Positions 38,246 to 46,888 are shown, counted from the first letter of the stretch. The stretch: 55,379 bases of DNA from Pseudonocardia nigra (GCF_019396355.1 NZ_JAHKRK010000005.1:1-55379); one strand, 5' to 3'. Numbers and translations are program-made. Notes: generated by a model from the letters alone, not told the origin.

Positions 38246-38448
38246 CATGAAGGTCTGCGCTCCTGCGACGAGACGGATGAGGTCGCGGAAGCGGGGCACG
38301 GCCCGAGATCACCGAAACGGCCGGATGCCGAGGAGCGCGCCCGCCGGTCGGCGAGCGCGCGGGTGAAGGCGGCCCCGCTGTATTCCCACTGGTGGATCTC
38401 CGCCTGACGGCGTTGATCCACCAGACAGGCGTCAGGAGCGGGGCGGCG

Positions 38449-38483
38449 GGGTGATCGGGAACGTGCGGTGCACGTGATCACCC
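38449..38483 (-). terminator. Hairpin between a methyltransferase gene and the chimera
   Basis: GGGTGATC at 38449-38456 pairs with GATCACCC at 38476-38483. A second hairpin, CCTGACG at 38403-38409 with CGTCAGG at 38430-38436, follows on the minus strand. Both lie 13 or more bases after the methyltransferase stop. Confidence 0.5.
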
Positions 38484-38495
38484 TACCGGGCGCGA

Positions 38496-39332
38496 TCAGC
38501 CGTCGGCGGGCGGTTTCGTCACTTCGACGCCCTCAGGCGGGGTGACGGCCTCCGGATCGGCCGCCATCTCGAGCTCCGTGTCGATGACGGGCTCGATCGG
38601 CCTGCGCCCGAGGAACGTGTGCACGATGTGCTGCTGCCAGCCCGGCACGGTCTGCACCCGCAGGTCCTCGAACCCGGCGGCGGCCATCCGCGCCGTCAGT
38701 GCCCCGACGCCGTCGAACTTGCGCACGCTGCGCCACAGGTAGCGGTAGAGGTCGGCCGAGCCGGCGCGGATCCGGCCCACCGGGATGATCACACCCCAGC
38801 ACACCGTGGTCCAGACGATCCGGCTGCGGAACGAGTCGCGCACCGAGTACTCGTGCAGCGCGATCGGGGCGCCGGGCCGGAGCAGCCCGAGGAACTGGCG
38901 CAGCGCGGCGTCGTGGTGGACGAGGTTGCGCAGCAGGTACGCCGCGAGCATGCCGTCGTAGGGCCCGGTGATGCCGCTCATCGCGAGGTTCTCGGCGTTG
39001 CCCTGCACGAACCGCACGGTCGAGGGCCACGACTTCCGCCGCGCCTGCTCCAGCATCTCCTCGGAGGCGTCCACCGCCGTGATGTCGGCCTCCGGCGCGG
39101 CGTCGAGCAGTGCCGCGGTGGAGGCGCCCGTGCCGCAGCCGAGGTCGAGCAGGCGCAGGCCTGCCCCGCGGTTCGGCAGGCCCATCCGCCTGGCCGACAT
39201 CCGCAGGTGCTCGTGGTAGCCGGGATTGGACGCGACGAGCTTGTCGTAGGTGCGCGCGTGCGCGTCGAACGAGCGCAGTACGGTCCCGCGATCGATCCGG
39301 CGGGGCTTCGACGAGGCACTCACGTCTCGCAT
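38496..39332 (-). CDS. Class I SAM-dependent methyltransferase
   Basis: The protein is 278 aa from the ATG at 39332; a GTG at 39323 is an equally possible start. The SAM-binding loop LRLLDLGCGTGASTAALLD is near residue 60, with VDASEEMLEQARR as motif II and GLLRPGAPIALHEYS as motif IV. A large insert holding SRIVWTTVCWGVIIPVGRIR looks membrane-associating. The C-terminus is acidic. The pattern is reminiscent of quinone or lipid methyltransferases (UbiE/MenG-like), but the MenG signatures are absent. The substrate is unknown. Confidence 0.83.
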   Translation of the reverse strand: MRDVSASSKPRRIDRGTVLRSFDAHARTYDKLVASNPGYHEHLRMSARRMGLPNRGAGLRLLDLGCGTGASTAALLDAAPEADITAVDASEEMLEQARRKSWPSTVRFVQGNAENLAMSGITGPYDGMLAAYLLRNLVHHDAALRQFLGLLRPGAPIALHEYSVRDSFRSRIVWTTVCWGVIIPVGRIRAGSADLYRYLWRSVRKFDGVGALTARMAAAGFEDLRVQTVPGWQQHIVHTFLGRRPIEPVIDTELEMAADPEAVTPPEGVEVTKPPADG

Positions 39333-39359
39333 CCTGACGCACGGAAGCGGTGTGCGCAC

Positions 39360-40028
39360 GTGAGCCGTACCCTGTCGGCGGTGGTCCGGGCGTTGGCGCT
39401 GAGCGACGAGGTCGAGGCCGCGCTGTGCAACGGCGCCGCGCGGCGGCTCGACGTCGACCTGATCGTCGCGGCAGGTGACCTCCCGTTCGACTACCTCTCC
39501 GAGGTGTCCGACCACGTCGACCGGCCGGGCGTGCTCGTCCCCGGCAACCACGACCCCGACCTCTCCGGCTACTCGCAACGGGCCGGCCTGTGGATGCGCG
39601 CCGGGCTCCCCTGCCGGTGGCCGGGCCCCGCGGGCTTCGACGACGCCGACGGCCGGGTCGTCGACGTGGCGGGCGTCCGCTTCGCCGGCCTCGGCGGCAG
39701 CGTGCGCTACCGCGAGGGGCCCAACCAGTGGACGCAGGAGCAGCAGGCGCGCCGGGCCCGCAAGCTCGTGCGCGCGGCGCGGCGCGCCACCCGCCGGGAC
39801 GGCCGGCCGGTGGACGTGCTGCTCACCCACGCCCCGCCCCGGCACTGCGGCGACCGCGAGGACGGACCCCACCACGGCTTCGAGTGCCTGCACGCGGTGG
39901 TGGCGGCCCTGCGGCCGCGGCTGCTCGTGCACGGCCACATCCACCCGTACGGGCAGTCGGTGCCCGACCGGTTCCTCGGGGACACGCGGGTGGTCAACGT
40001 CGTCGGCCGCCGGGTGCTGGAGCTGTAG
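39360..40028 (+). CDS. Metallophosphoesterase
   Basis: The protein is 222 aa from the GTG at 39360; a GTG at 39381 is an alternative that removes 7 residues. The calcineurin-like motifs are ALSDEVE near residue 15, AAGDLPFDY near 37, VPGNHDPDL near 60, LLTHAPPRH near 158 and VHGHIHPYG near 195. These are the metal ligands and catalytic His of the family; the first motif lacks the usual His. Substrate unknown. The ParB-like gene follows after 4 bases, so the two form an operon. Confidence 0.87.
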   Translation: MSRTLSAVVRALALSDEVEAALCNGAARRLDVDLIVAAGDLPFDYLSEVSDHVDRPGVLVPGNHDPDLSGYSQRAGLWMRAGLPCRWPGPAGFDDADGRVVDVAGVRFAGLGGSVRYREGPNQWTQEQQARRARKLVRAARRATRRDGRPVDVLLTHAPPRHCGDREDGPHHGFECLHAVVAALRPRLLVHGHIHPYGQSVPDRFLGDTRVVNVVGRRVLEL

Positions 40029-40032
40029 GGAC

Positions 40033-40875
40033 ATGGCCGACACGGGCTTCCCGCAGACCGACGCCGAGCACGACTTCCTGCGGATCCGCCGCCGCCAGGT
40101 GCTCTCCCGCCTGGCCGGGTGGCTGCGCCGCGAGCCCGACGACGTGTCCGAGATCCTCCCGTTCGACGAGGTCGTGGCCGCGCTGGGCCTGGTCGGCGAA
40201 CGCAGGCTCGGCATGCAGGTGATCCCGCTGGACTCGATCGTCGGCAGCGTCGACCGCACCCGCGACTTCGACCGCTGGTTCCGGCCGCGCTCCCACCGCA
40301 CCCGGGAGCGCTGGGAGCGGCTGGCCCGGGCCCAGCGACGCGGCGAGACGATCCCGCCGATCGACGTCTACCGCGTGGGCGAACTGCACTTCGTCCGCGA
40401 CGGGCACCACCGCGTCTCGGTCGCGCACGCACTCGGGCTCCGCGAGATCGACGCGTTCGTCACCGAGGTCACTACCAAGATCGACGCGACCGGGATCGGC
40501 AGGCGCGGCGACCTCATCACCAAGGACCTGCGCCGGGTGTTCCTCGACCGGGTGCCGCTGCCCGGCCCGGCGCTCGCGTCCATCCTCGTCACGAGCGCCT
40601 GGTCGTACGCGGAGCTCAGCCTCACCGTGGAGGCCTGGGGGTTCCGGCTGATGCAGCAGGAACGCCGCTACCTCGACCGCGAGACGGTGGCCCGGCGCTG
40701 GTACTCCGAGGAGTTCCGGCCCGTCGTGCGCATGCTCGCGCAGGCCGACCTCATCGGCGACCGCACGGAGGCCGAGGCCTACCTCCAGCTGGCCGCGCAG
40801 CGGTACCGGCTGATGCGCACCCACCGCTGGGACGACGAGGTGGTGTCCCGCCTGCAGGCCGACCCCGGCCACTGA
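40033..40875 (+). CDS. ParB/Srx-fold (ParB N-terminal-like) protein
   Basis: The protein is 280 aa. Residues about 60-150 hold a ParB/sulfiredoxin-like domain: LGMQVIPLDSIVGSVDRTRDFD, then PPIDVYRVGELHFVRDGHHRVSVAHALG with the GHHR box of the fold. No ParB helix-turn-helix or dimer domain follows; the C-terminal half is helical (RRYLDRETVARRWYSEEF). Thus it is not a chromosome-partition ParB despite usual annotation. It could be a DNA or nucleotide-binding enzyme. It is coupled to the metallophosphoesterase gene, which hints at a shared nucleotide-related role. Confidence 0.78.
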   Translation: MADTGFPQTDAEHDFLRIRRRQVLSRLAGWLRREPDDVSEILPFDEVVAALGLVGERRLGMQVIPLDSIVGSVDRTRDFDRWFRPRSHRTRERWERLARAQRRGETIPPIDVYRVGELHFVRDGHHRVSVAHALGLREIDAFVTEVTTKIDATGIGRRGDLITKDLRRVFLDRVPLPGPALASILVTSAWSYAELSLTVEAWGFRLMQQERRYLDRETVARRWYSEEFRPVVRMLAQADLIGDRTEAEAYLQLAAQRYRLMRTHRWDDEVVSRLQADPGH

Positions 40876-40886
40876 CCGAACCCCTC

Positions 40887-41124
40887 GCGAGTCGCCCGAT
40901 CCGGACACGCGAGTCGGCCATCTCCCGCACGCGAGTCGCCCGGACCGGCGAGTTGCCCGATCCCGACCACCGAGTCGCCCGACTCCGAATGCGAGTTGCC
41001 CGATCGAGAACGCGAGTCTCGCTCGGCGCTCGGCGCTCTGAAATCGAGCGACTCGCGTGGCGACGATGGGCGACTCGCGTGGCGAAAACGGGCGACTCGG
41101 GTGCGATTTCGGGCGACTCGCGGG
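40887..41124. repeat. Two-orientation array of a short GCGAGTCGCCCGA repeat between convergent genes
   Basis: The 262-bp gap between the ParB-like gene and sugC holds about seven degenerate copies of GCGAGTYGCCCGA (from 40887 to about 41015), each followed by 3-10 variable bases, giving a period near 22. After about 41045 four copies of the reverse complement, GGCGACTCGCGTG-like, follow with the same period. The two halves can pair with each other or hairpin locally. The spacers are short and variable and no cas genes are near, so it is not CRISPR. It may serve as a bidirectional terminator. Confidence 0.75.
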
Positions 41125-41137
41125 CGGGGGCCGGGGG

Positions 41138-42346
41138 TCAGCCGGCGGCGGGGGCTGCCGCCGGTTCGCGGGTGGTCAGGTTCTTCCCGCTGGCCGGGTC
41201 GAACACCTGGATCTTGCTGGTGTCCACCCAGACCTCCGCGCGCCTGCCCTCCTGCACTCCGGACGCCGCCGACAGGCGCGTGACGAGCGTGCCGGCGTCA
41301 CCGCCCGGGACGTCGGCGGTGCCGGCGTCGGCGGCCAGGTCGGCGAGGTCGGCGGACATCGCCTGCTCCCCTTCCACGCTGAAGTAGGCGAACTTGTCCG
41401 AGCCCATCGACTCGACCACGTCCACCTCGGCACCGAACACGGCGCCGCGGGACCGCACGTGGTCCTCGACCAGCGCCGCGTCCTCGAAGTGCTCCGGGCG
41501 GATGCCCATGATCACCTCGCGCGGGGCGTCGCCCGACTCGAGCGTCCGGCGCAGCTCGTCGGTGAGCGTGAGATCGCCCAGCGCCGTCCGGAAGACCCCC
41601 TCCTCCAGCTTCGCGGGGAGGAAGTTCATCGCGGGCGAGCCGATGAAACCGGCCACGAAGAGGTTGGCGGGGTTGTCGTAGAGCGTCTGCGGGGACCCGG
41701 TCTGCTGCACCACCCCACCGCGCATGACGACGATGCGGTCGCCAAGCGTCATCGCCTCGGTCTGGTCGTGCGTGACGTAGACGGTGGTGGTCTGAAGGCG
41801 CTGCTGCAGCTTCGACACCATCGTGCGCATCTGCACCCGCAGCTTGGCGTCCAGGTTGGACAGCGGCTCGTCCATGAGGAACGCCTTTGGGCTCCGGACG
41901 ATCGCCCGCCCCATCGCCACCCGCTGGCGCTGCCCGCCCGACATGTTCGCCGGCTTGCGGTCCAGGTGCTGGGTGAGGTCGAGGATCCTGGCCGCGTCCT
42001 CGACCTTCCGGTTGATCTCGGCCTTGTCCACCTTGGCCAGCTTCAGCGGGAAGCCCATGTTCTCCCGCACCGTCATGTGCGGGTAGAGCGCGTAGGACTG
42101 GAACACCATCGCGATGTCGCGGTCCTTGGGCGCGCGCTCGTTCATCCGCTCGCCGCCGATGCGCAGTTCGCCGTCGCTGATGTCCTCCAGGCCGGCGATC
42201 ATGTTGAGCGCCGTCGACTTCCCGCAGCCCGACGGCCCGACCAGGATGATGAACTCGCCGTCGGCGATCTCGATGTTGATGTCGTCGGCCGCCACGGTGC
42301 CGTCCGGGTACCGCTTGGTCACGTGGTCGAGAACGATGTCAGCCAT
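41138..42346 (-). CDS. sugC: Trehalose ABC importer ATPase
   Basis: The protein is 402 aa. Walker A is GPSGCGKST at 37-45, the ABC signature is MSGGQRQRVAMGRA near 135, and Walker B is AFLMDEPLSNLDA near 157. After residue 235 come the OB-like regulatory repeats of MalK/UgpC-type ATPases. It powers the SugA-SugB permease with LpqY as binding protein. Gene order lpqY-sugA-sugB-sugC is the same as in M. tuberculosis (Rv1235-Rv1238). Confidence 0.93.
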   Translation of the reverse strand: MADIVLDHVTKRYPDGTVAADDINIEIADGEFIILVGPSGCGKSTALNMIAGLEDISDGELRIGGERMNERAPKDRDIAMVFQSYALYPHMTVRENMGFPLKLAKVDKAEINRKVEDAARILDLTQHLDRKPANMSGGQRQRVAMGRAIVRSPKAFLMDEPLSNLDAKLRVQMRTMVSKLQQRLQTTTVYVTHDQTEAMTLGDRIVVMRGGVVQQTGSPQTLYDNPANLFVAGFIGSPAMNFLPAKLEEGVFRTALGDLTLTDELRRTLESGDAPREVIMGIRPEHFEDAALVEDHVRSRGAVFGAEVDVVESMGSDKFAYFSVEGEQAMSADLADLAADAGTADVPGGDAGTLVTRLSAASGVQEGRRAEVWVDTSKIQVFDPASGKNLTTREPAAAPAAG

Positions 42347-42350
42347 CGAC

Positions 42351-43196
42351 TTACCCCTTCACTGCACCGGAGGTCAGGCCGGCCACGATCCGGCGCTGGA
42401 AGAACAGGACGAAGATGATGATCGGGATCGTGAGCAGCACGGCGGCCGCCGCGATCGACCCGGTCGGCTCCGCGAACTCGCTGGCGCCGGTGAAGTTCGC
42501 GATCGCCACCGTCGCGGTCTGCGACGCCTCGGTGGAGGTCAGGGAGATCGCGAACAGGAAGTCGTTCCAGCAGAAGATGAACACGAGGATCGCCGTGGTG
42601 AACACGCCCGGTGCCGCCAGCGGCACGATCACCGACCGGAACGCCTGCAGCGGGGTGGCCCCGTCCATCTTCGCGGCCTTCTCCAGCTCCCACGGGATCT
42701 CGCGGAAGAACGCCGAGAGCGTGTAGATCGCCAACGGGAGCGAGAACGTGATGTAGGGCAGGATCAGGCCCGGCCACGTGTCGAACAGGCCGATCGCGCG
42801 TTCGATGTCGAACAGCGGGCTCACCAGCGAGATCGGCGGGAACATCGCGATCAGCAGCGAGACGCCGACGAGCAGCCCCTTGCCGGGGAACCGCAGCCGG
42901 GCGATCGCGTAGGCCGCCATCGTGCCGATGACGACGGCGAGCACCGTGGCGATGACCGCGATCCCGATCGAGTTGATCAGTGCGCTGGTGAACAGGTCGA
43001 CCCCGAACACCTGCGCGTAGTTGTCGAGCGTCCACTCCCGCGGAATGAAGTTGCCGTCGGTGATACTGCTCGCCGGCTTGAACGACAGGCTGACGATCCA
43101 CAGCACCGGCACGAGCGCGTAGATCAGCACGAGGGTGTTGGCCACGGCCCACTTGCTCTTGGCCGCGGTGCCGGTGGTCCCGGGCTGGCCTGCCAT
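42351..43196 (-). CDS. sugB: Trehalose ABC importer permease, MalG type
   Basis: The protein is 281 aa with six membrane helices. The coupling-helix motif EAA is visible as [26 protein letters not shown] near residue 170, where the permease touches the ATPase. The N-terminus ([25 protein letters not shown]) is typical of MalG-type subunits. It lies 4 bases before sugC and one base after sugA. Confidence 0.93.
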   Translation of the reverse strand: MAGQPGTTGTAAKSKWAVANTLVLIYALVPVLWIVSLSFKPASSITDGNFIPREWTLDNYAQVFGVDLFTSALINSIGIAVIATVLAVVIGTMAAYAIARLRFPGKGLLVGVSLLIAMFPPISLVSPLFDIERAIGLFDTWPGLILPYITFSLPLAIYTLSAFFREIPWELEKAAKMDGATPLQAFRSVIVPLAAPGVFTTAILVFIFCWNDFLFAISLTSTEASQTATVAIANFTGASEFAEPTGSIAAAAVLLTIPIIIFVLFFQRRIVAGLTSGAVKG

Positions 43197-43197
43197 C

Positions 43198-44157
43198 TCA
43201 GCGCCTCCCCTCGGGGTCCGAGCCCGGCGCCGCCGCGCCGAACAGCTTGATGAAGATGAACGCGATGATCGCCACCGCGATGAAGATCAGCACGCTGATC
43301 GCCGACCCCACGCCGAGGTTGAACGCCCGGAACAGGTTGTTGTAGCCGAGCATCGAGACCGAGCCGGTGCCGTTCGACCCGCCGGTGAGGATGTAGATGT
43401 TGTCGAAGATCCGGAACGCGTCGAGCGTGCGGAACAGCAGCGCCACGAGGATCGCCGGCTTCATCATCGGCAGGATGATCTGCGTGAGTCGCTGCCACGG
43501 CCCGGCCCCGTCCACCTGGGCGGCCTTGAGCAGGTCGTCGGGCACCAGCGCGAGCCCGGCGAGCAGCAGCAGCGCCATGAACGGCGTGGTCTTCCACACC
43601 TCGGCCAGGATGATCAGCGCGATGGACGCCGCCTGGTCGGTCAGTGGCGCGCTGCCCTCGGGCAGCAGGTTGGCCAGATATCCGGTGTCCGGCGTCCACG
43701 CGAACTGCCAGCTGAACGCCGCCACCACCGTGACGATCCCGTACGGGATGAGCACCACGGTGCGGGTGAGCCCGCGGCCGAGGATCGTCCGGTGCATGAT
43801 CAGCGCCAGCGCCAGCCCGAGCACGAACTCGATCGCCACCGAGATCACCGTGATCAACATGGTGACGCCGAACGCGTTCCACCAGTAGCCCGAGGTCAGC
43901 ACCACCACGTAGTTGGTGAGCCCGGCGAACGCCTGCTCGTCGGGGAACCGCAGGTCGTAGCGCTGCAACGAGAGCCAGATCGCATAGCCGATCGGGTAGG
44001 CCGTGACCGCGATCATGATGATCACCGCGGGCGCGCACAGCAGGAACGCGAGGCGCCGCTCGGCGCGAGCCCCTTCCGACAGCGGTGGCTTGCGCCGGGA
44101 CTGCCCCTGCGCCCTGGTCTCGACCTCAGCTGCCGGCGCAGTGCTCTGGATACTCAT
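43198..44157 (-). CDS. sugA: Trehalose ABC importer permease, MalF type
   Basis: The protein is 319 aa from the ATG at 44157; the frame is open further upstream across a repeat-rich spacer. Six membrane helices start at [23 protein letters not shown] near residue 35. The EAA motif is [30 protein letters not shown] near 215. It forms the membrane channel with SugB. Confidence 0.93.
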   Translation of the reverse strand: MSIQSTAPAAEVETRAQGQSRRKPPLSEGARAERRLAFLLCAPAVIIMIAVTAYPIGYAIWLSLQRYDLRFPDEQAFAGLTNYVVVLTSGYWWNAFGVTMLITVISVAIEFVLGLALALIMHRTILGRGLTRTVVLIPYGIVTVVAAFSWQFAWTPDTGYLANLLPEGSAPLTDQAASIALIILAEVWKTTPFMALLLLAGLALVPDDLLKAAQVDGAGPWQRLTQIILPMMKPAILVALLFRTLDAFRIFDNIYILTGGSNGTGSVSMLGYNNLFRAFNLGVGSAISVLIFIAVAIIAFIFIKLFGAAAPGSDPEGRR

Positions 44158-44164
44158 CGCAGGC

Positions 44165-44179
44165 CCTCGCTGCGCTCGG
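44165..44179. repeat. REP-like 15-bp element in the lpqY-sugA spacer
   Basis: CCTCGCTGCGCTCGG is identical to the element at 22816-22830 in the nuoD-nuoE spacer. It sits in the 72-base gap between lpqY and sugA, next to a second imperfect hairpin GCGCTTCGCGC at about 44183-44193. Confidence 0.5.
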
Positions 44180-44229
44180 GCCGCGCTTCGCGCAGACGCT
44201 GTGTCATGATTCGCTCGCAAGCTCGCTCA

Positions 44230-45588
44230 TTACGGCACCAGCCCTTCGGAGTTCACCGCACGCTCGACCTCTTCGACCATCCGCGGCACGATCGTCTCCG
44301 GGTTGATCTCCGCAGGCGGGTTGAGCAGGTCGGCGAGGACGATCGAGATGCTCGTGTAGGCCGGGGTCTTCGGCCGCACGCTCGCGCTCCGCAGCGACTC
44401 GCGGATGGCCTCCCACGCCGGGTACTCGGCCTGGAACTCGGGGTCGTCGTACAACGCGGCCAGGGTGGGTGGGATGCCCGCGTTGACGGCGTTGAACAGT
44501 TGGTTCTCCCGGTTGCGCAGGCACTGGGCCGCCTCGAACGCCAGGTCCTGGTCGCCGCCGGTGGTGCTCACGCCGATGTTGAAGCCACCGATCGTCACGG
44601 TCGCCTGCTCGTTCGGGTCGACGCGCGGGTAGGGCGCCCACGCGAAGACGTCGGCGACGCGGCGCCCGGTGTCGACGTTCGTCGGGCGGCCGGCCTCGTC
44701 GATGAACGTGCCGCCGCCTCCGCCGTCCGGCGGCGGGGTGTTGATCGAGGCGTTGACGAACGGGTAGTTCACCTGGAACGCCGCCAGCCCGGCCTCCATG
44801 GCGAGCCTGCCGTCGTTCTCCTGCGCCACCGACAGCGACGGGTCGGCCGCCGGCGAGCTCGCCACCCGCTGCATGATCGAGGCGGCGAGCCGGGCGGCGT
44901 CGCCCTGACCGACGAGCACCTCGCCGTCCTCGGAGACGATCTGGCCGCCTGCGCTGGTGAGCAGCGTGTTGAACCACACGACGATGCCCTCGTACTGCGC
45001 CGCCTGTACCTCGATGTAGGACGGCAGCCCCTGCTCGAAGAGCACCTCGGACATCTCGATCATCTCGTCCCACGTCCGGGGTGGCGTCGGGGCGAGGTCG
45101 CTGCGGTACCAGAGCAGCTGCGTGTTCGTGTTGAGCGGCGCGCCCCAGAGCCGGTCCTGGTACATGGCCGTCTCGAGCGGCCCCTCGAGCGTGCCCTCCG
45201 CGACCTGGGCGGCCAGGTCCTCGGGCCACGGCTCGATCCAGCCCGCCTCGGCGAACTCCGCCGTCCAGGTGACGTCGAGGGTCATGAGGTCGACCTCGGA
45301 GTCGCCCGCGACGAGCCTGCGGGCGAGCTGGAGGCGCTGGTCGTCGGCGCTCTTCGGGAGCGTCTGCTGGACGACCGTGTAGCGGCCGTCGGCAGCCTCG
45401 GTGCAGGCCTGGGCCGCCGCCGCGTACGCCGTGGCAGCGTCGGCCGCCGTGTAGAAGTTCAGTACCGGTGGCCCGGCGGCATCCGAACCGCATCCGGCCA
45501 CCGCGGCGGCGGTCAGAACCGCACAGGCCCCCGCGACCAGCGCGCGCCGACGCGGTCGCCGCGACGTCGGATGGACCGCTTCGCGCAT
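44230..45588 (-). CDS. lpqY: Trehalose-binding lipoprotein
   Basis: The protein is 452 aa. A basic N-terminus, a hydrophobic segment at 16-31 and the lipobox AVAGC with Cys33 mark it as a lipoprotein. The mature part is a periplasmic-binding-protein-type fold with the LpqY-typical stretches SADDQRLQLARRLVAGDSEVD-like near 80, DVTWTAEFAEAGWIEPW near 105 and PLNTNTQLLWYRSDLAPTPP near 150. Mycobacterial LpqY captures trehalose outside the membrane for SugABC. It opens the operon; no clear promoter box stands out in the 150 bp upstream. Confidence 0.92.
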   Translation of the reverse strand: MREAVHPTSRRPRRRALVAGACAVLTAAAVAGCGSDAAGPPVLNFYTAADAATAYAAAAQACTEAADGRYTVVQQTLPKSADDQRLQLARRLVAGDSEVDLMTLDVTWTAEFAEAGWIEPWPEDLAAQVAEGTLEGPLETAMYQDRLWGAPLNTNTQLLWYRSDLAPTPPRTWDEMIEMSEVLFEQGLPSYIEVQAAQYEGIVVWFNTLLTSAGGQIVSEDGEVLVGQGDAARLAASIMQRVASSPAADPSLSVAQENDGRLAMEAGLAAFQVNYPFVNASINTPPPDGGGGGTFIDEAGRPTNVDTGRRVADVFAWAPYPRVDPNEQATVTIGGFNIGVSTTGGDQDLAFEAAQCLRNRENQLFNAVNAGIPPTLAALYDDPEFQAEYPAWEAIRESLRSASVRPKTPAYTSISIVLADLLNPPAEINPETIVPRMVEEVERAVNSEGLVP

Positions 45589-45738
45589 GCGTTCCCCCCG
45601 TTCCGGGCGGCGCCATTGCCCACCGCGCGCCCACAGGTGTGATTCCGGTCACTCGACGTGGCCGGTGATCCGAACCTATGCGCGTGGCGCGGGGCCCGCA
45701 AACGCTGAGTGCGCCCGAGACGGGAACGCAACCTTCAT

Positions 45739-46257
45739 TTAGGAGTGGCTTGAGCCCATCGCAAGCTTGGCGAGCAGCTCACGGGCCTTCTCGGCGTTCC
45801 GCGGCTGGCAGAGCACGTCGTAGCGCCCGGCCACCATCTGGCTCGCAGAGGTGAAGTCGCGGCGGCCGCGGCTCGCTCCGTACCCGACCGCGGCGAACAC
45901 CACGCCGAACACCACGCCACTGACCAGGCCGACCAGGATGGGGCCGAACGGGGTGGCGCCCGGGCTGAAGAAGCTCAGGAGAAGGCCGACGAAGAGACCG
46001 AACCACGCACCGGACGCGGCGCCCGACAGCAACACTCGTCCCCACGTGAGCCTGCCGATCACCCGCTCGACGAGCATGAGGTCGACCCCGACGATCGTGA
46101 CGTCACGGACGGGGAAGTTCGAGTCGGCCAGGTGGTCGACGGCCCGCTGTGCCTCCTCGTAGGTGGCGTAGGAACCGACGGGCCACCCGGTGGGCGGCGT
46201 CGGCAGGTTGGGCAGGCCGGGCGCGGGGCGCGCGGGGCCGCCGAACGGAGTAGTCAC
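45739..46257 (-). CDS. General stress protein 17M-like (GSP17M) membrane protein
   Basis: The protein is 172 aa from the GTG at 46257, which has a full AGGAGG 4 bases before it; the ATG at 46296 has none. After a Pro-rich start, GSYATYEEAQRAVDHLADSNFP begins the GSP17M domain. Two membrane helices (about residues 90-112 and 118-140, Gly-rich) follow, then YDVLCQPRNAEKARELL. Homologues (Rv1234) flank lpqY in mycobacteria. Function unknown; the family is stress-linked. Confidence 0.8.
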   Translation of the reverse strand: MTTPFGGPARPAPGLPNLPTPPTGWPVGSYATYEEAQRAVDHLADSNFPVRDVTIVGVDLMLVERVIGRLTWGRVLLSGAASGAWFGLFVGLLLSFFSPGATPFGPILVGLVSGVVFGVVFAAVGYGASRGRRDFTSASQMVAGRYDVLCQPRNAEKARELLAKLAMGSSHS

Positions 46258-46606
46258 GGGGCCTCCTGATTCGTTCGGGTCGGGACTCCCGGTCATGACG
46301 GGTCTGCACCGTCAACGCGCGGTTCAGAAACGGAGTGCCCGTTTTGCCGATCATCACACGAATCGGCATGGTATGACGCCCGCTGCCGGTCACGACCCGG
46401 CCACAGAGCGGCGTGGAGGCCGAGACCCAGCCCGTACGGCCGAACAGGCGCGGGCCGAACGGGGCAGAGAAAGCGCCCGGACAGCCGAATGCTCCGGGCT
46501 GATCAGCCGCTCCCACCGCTGATCAGCGGGACGTACCGTTGATCACGCCGGGAACGGGCGGCAACGGGGCCGCCGGGGGGCGTTCCCTCCGGATGGGAGC
46601 GAAACC
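46258..46606. other. 349-bp divergent intergenic region
   Basis: This gap separates two divergent genes, the GSP17M-like gene and the small zinc-ribbon protein gene. Apart from the AGGAGG of the GSP17M-like gene and the three TGATCA palindromes described separately, it shows no open frame with protein-like sequence and no clear sigma-70 box pair. Confidence 0.7.
46497..46545. promoter_or_regulatory. Three phased TGATCA palindromes, candidate operator array
   Basis: GGCTGATCAGCC at 46497-46508 and CCGCTGATCAGCGG at 46516-46529 are perfect palindromes; a third, TTGATCA, is at 46539-46545. Their GATC cores begin at 46501, 46521 and 46541, exactly 20 bp apart, or about two helical turns. This is the geometry of cooperative dimer binding on one face of the helix. 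They lie 62-106 bp upstream of the ATG at 46607. Confidence 0.6.
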
Positions 46607-46879
46607 ATGCCCTTCCTGTCCCTCGCCCAGCCCCTGCTCGGCGTATCCGTCGGAGCCGGCTCGGGCACGAGCACGCTGGTGGTCATCGCCATCGGCGTGC
46701 TCGTGGCCTGGCTGCTGTCCCTGCTCCTGCATCCCTTCACCGCGTGCTCCTCGTGCAAGGGCAGCCCGAAGTCCTACGGCGCTGTCGCCACCAAGTCGTT
46801 CCGGACGTGCGGCGCGTGCGGGGGCTCGGGCAAGCAGCTGCGAATGGGTGCAGGGCTCTGGAGCCGCAACCGGGAGTGA
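46607..46879 (+). CDS. Small membrane protein with a DnaJ-like zinc ribbon
   Basis: The protein is 90 aa. Residues 22-42 are one membrane helix. Cys47 and Cys50 (ACSSCKG) and Cys68 and Cys71 (TCGACGGSG) form two CxxC knuckles of the CxxCxG type seen in the zinc-binding domain of DnaJ. GGGAG lies 8 bases before the ATG. DnaJ-like knuckles suggest protein folding or complex assembly at the membrane, which is a guess. It has its own upstream operator-like array. Confidence 0.75.
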   Translation: MPFLSLAQPLLGVSVGAGSGTSTLVVIAIGVLVAWLLSLLLHPFTACSSCKGSPKSYGAVATKSFRTCGACGGSGKQLRMGAGLWSRNRE

Positions 46880-46888
46880 TCCCGGCCC

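Noticed and set aside
38496..40301. A 601-codon fusion of a methyltransferase to an upstream domain
   Set aside because: Sequence upstream of 39332 is the antisense of the metallophosphoesterase and ParB-like genes and has no family pattern.
40887..41124. Possible CRISPR array
   Set aside because: The core is short (13 bases), degenerate and in two orientations, spacers are 3-10 bases and share sequence, and no cas gene is near.
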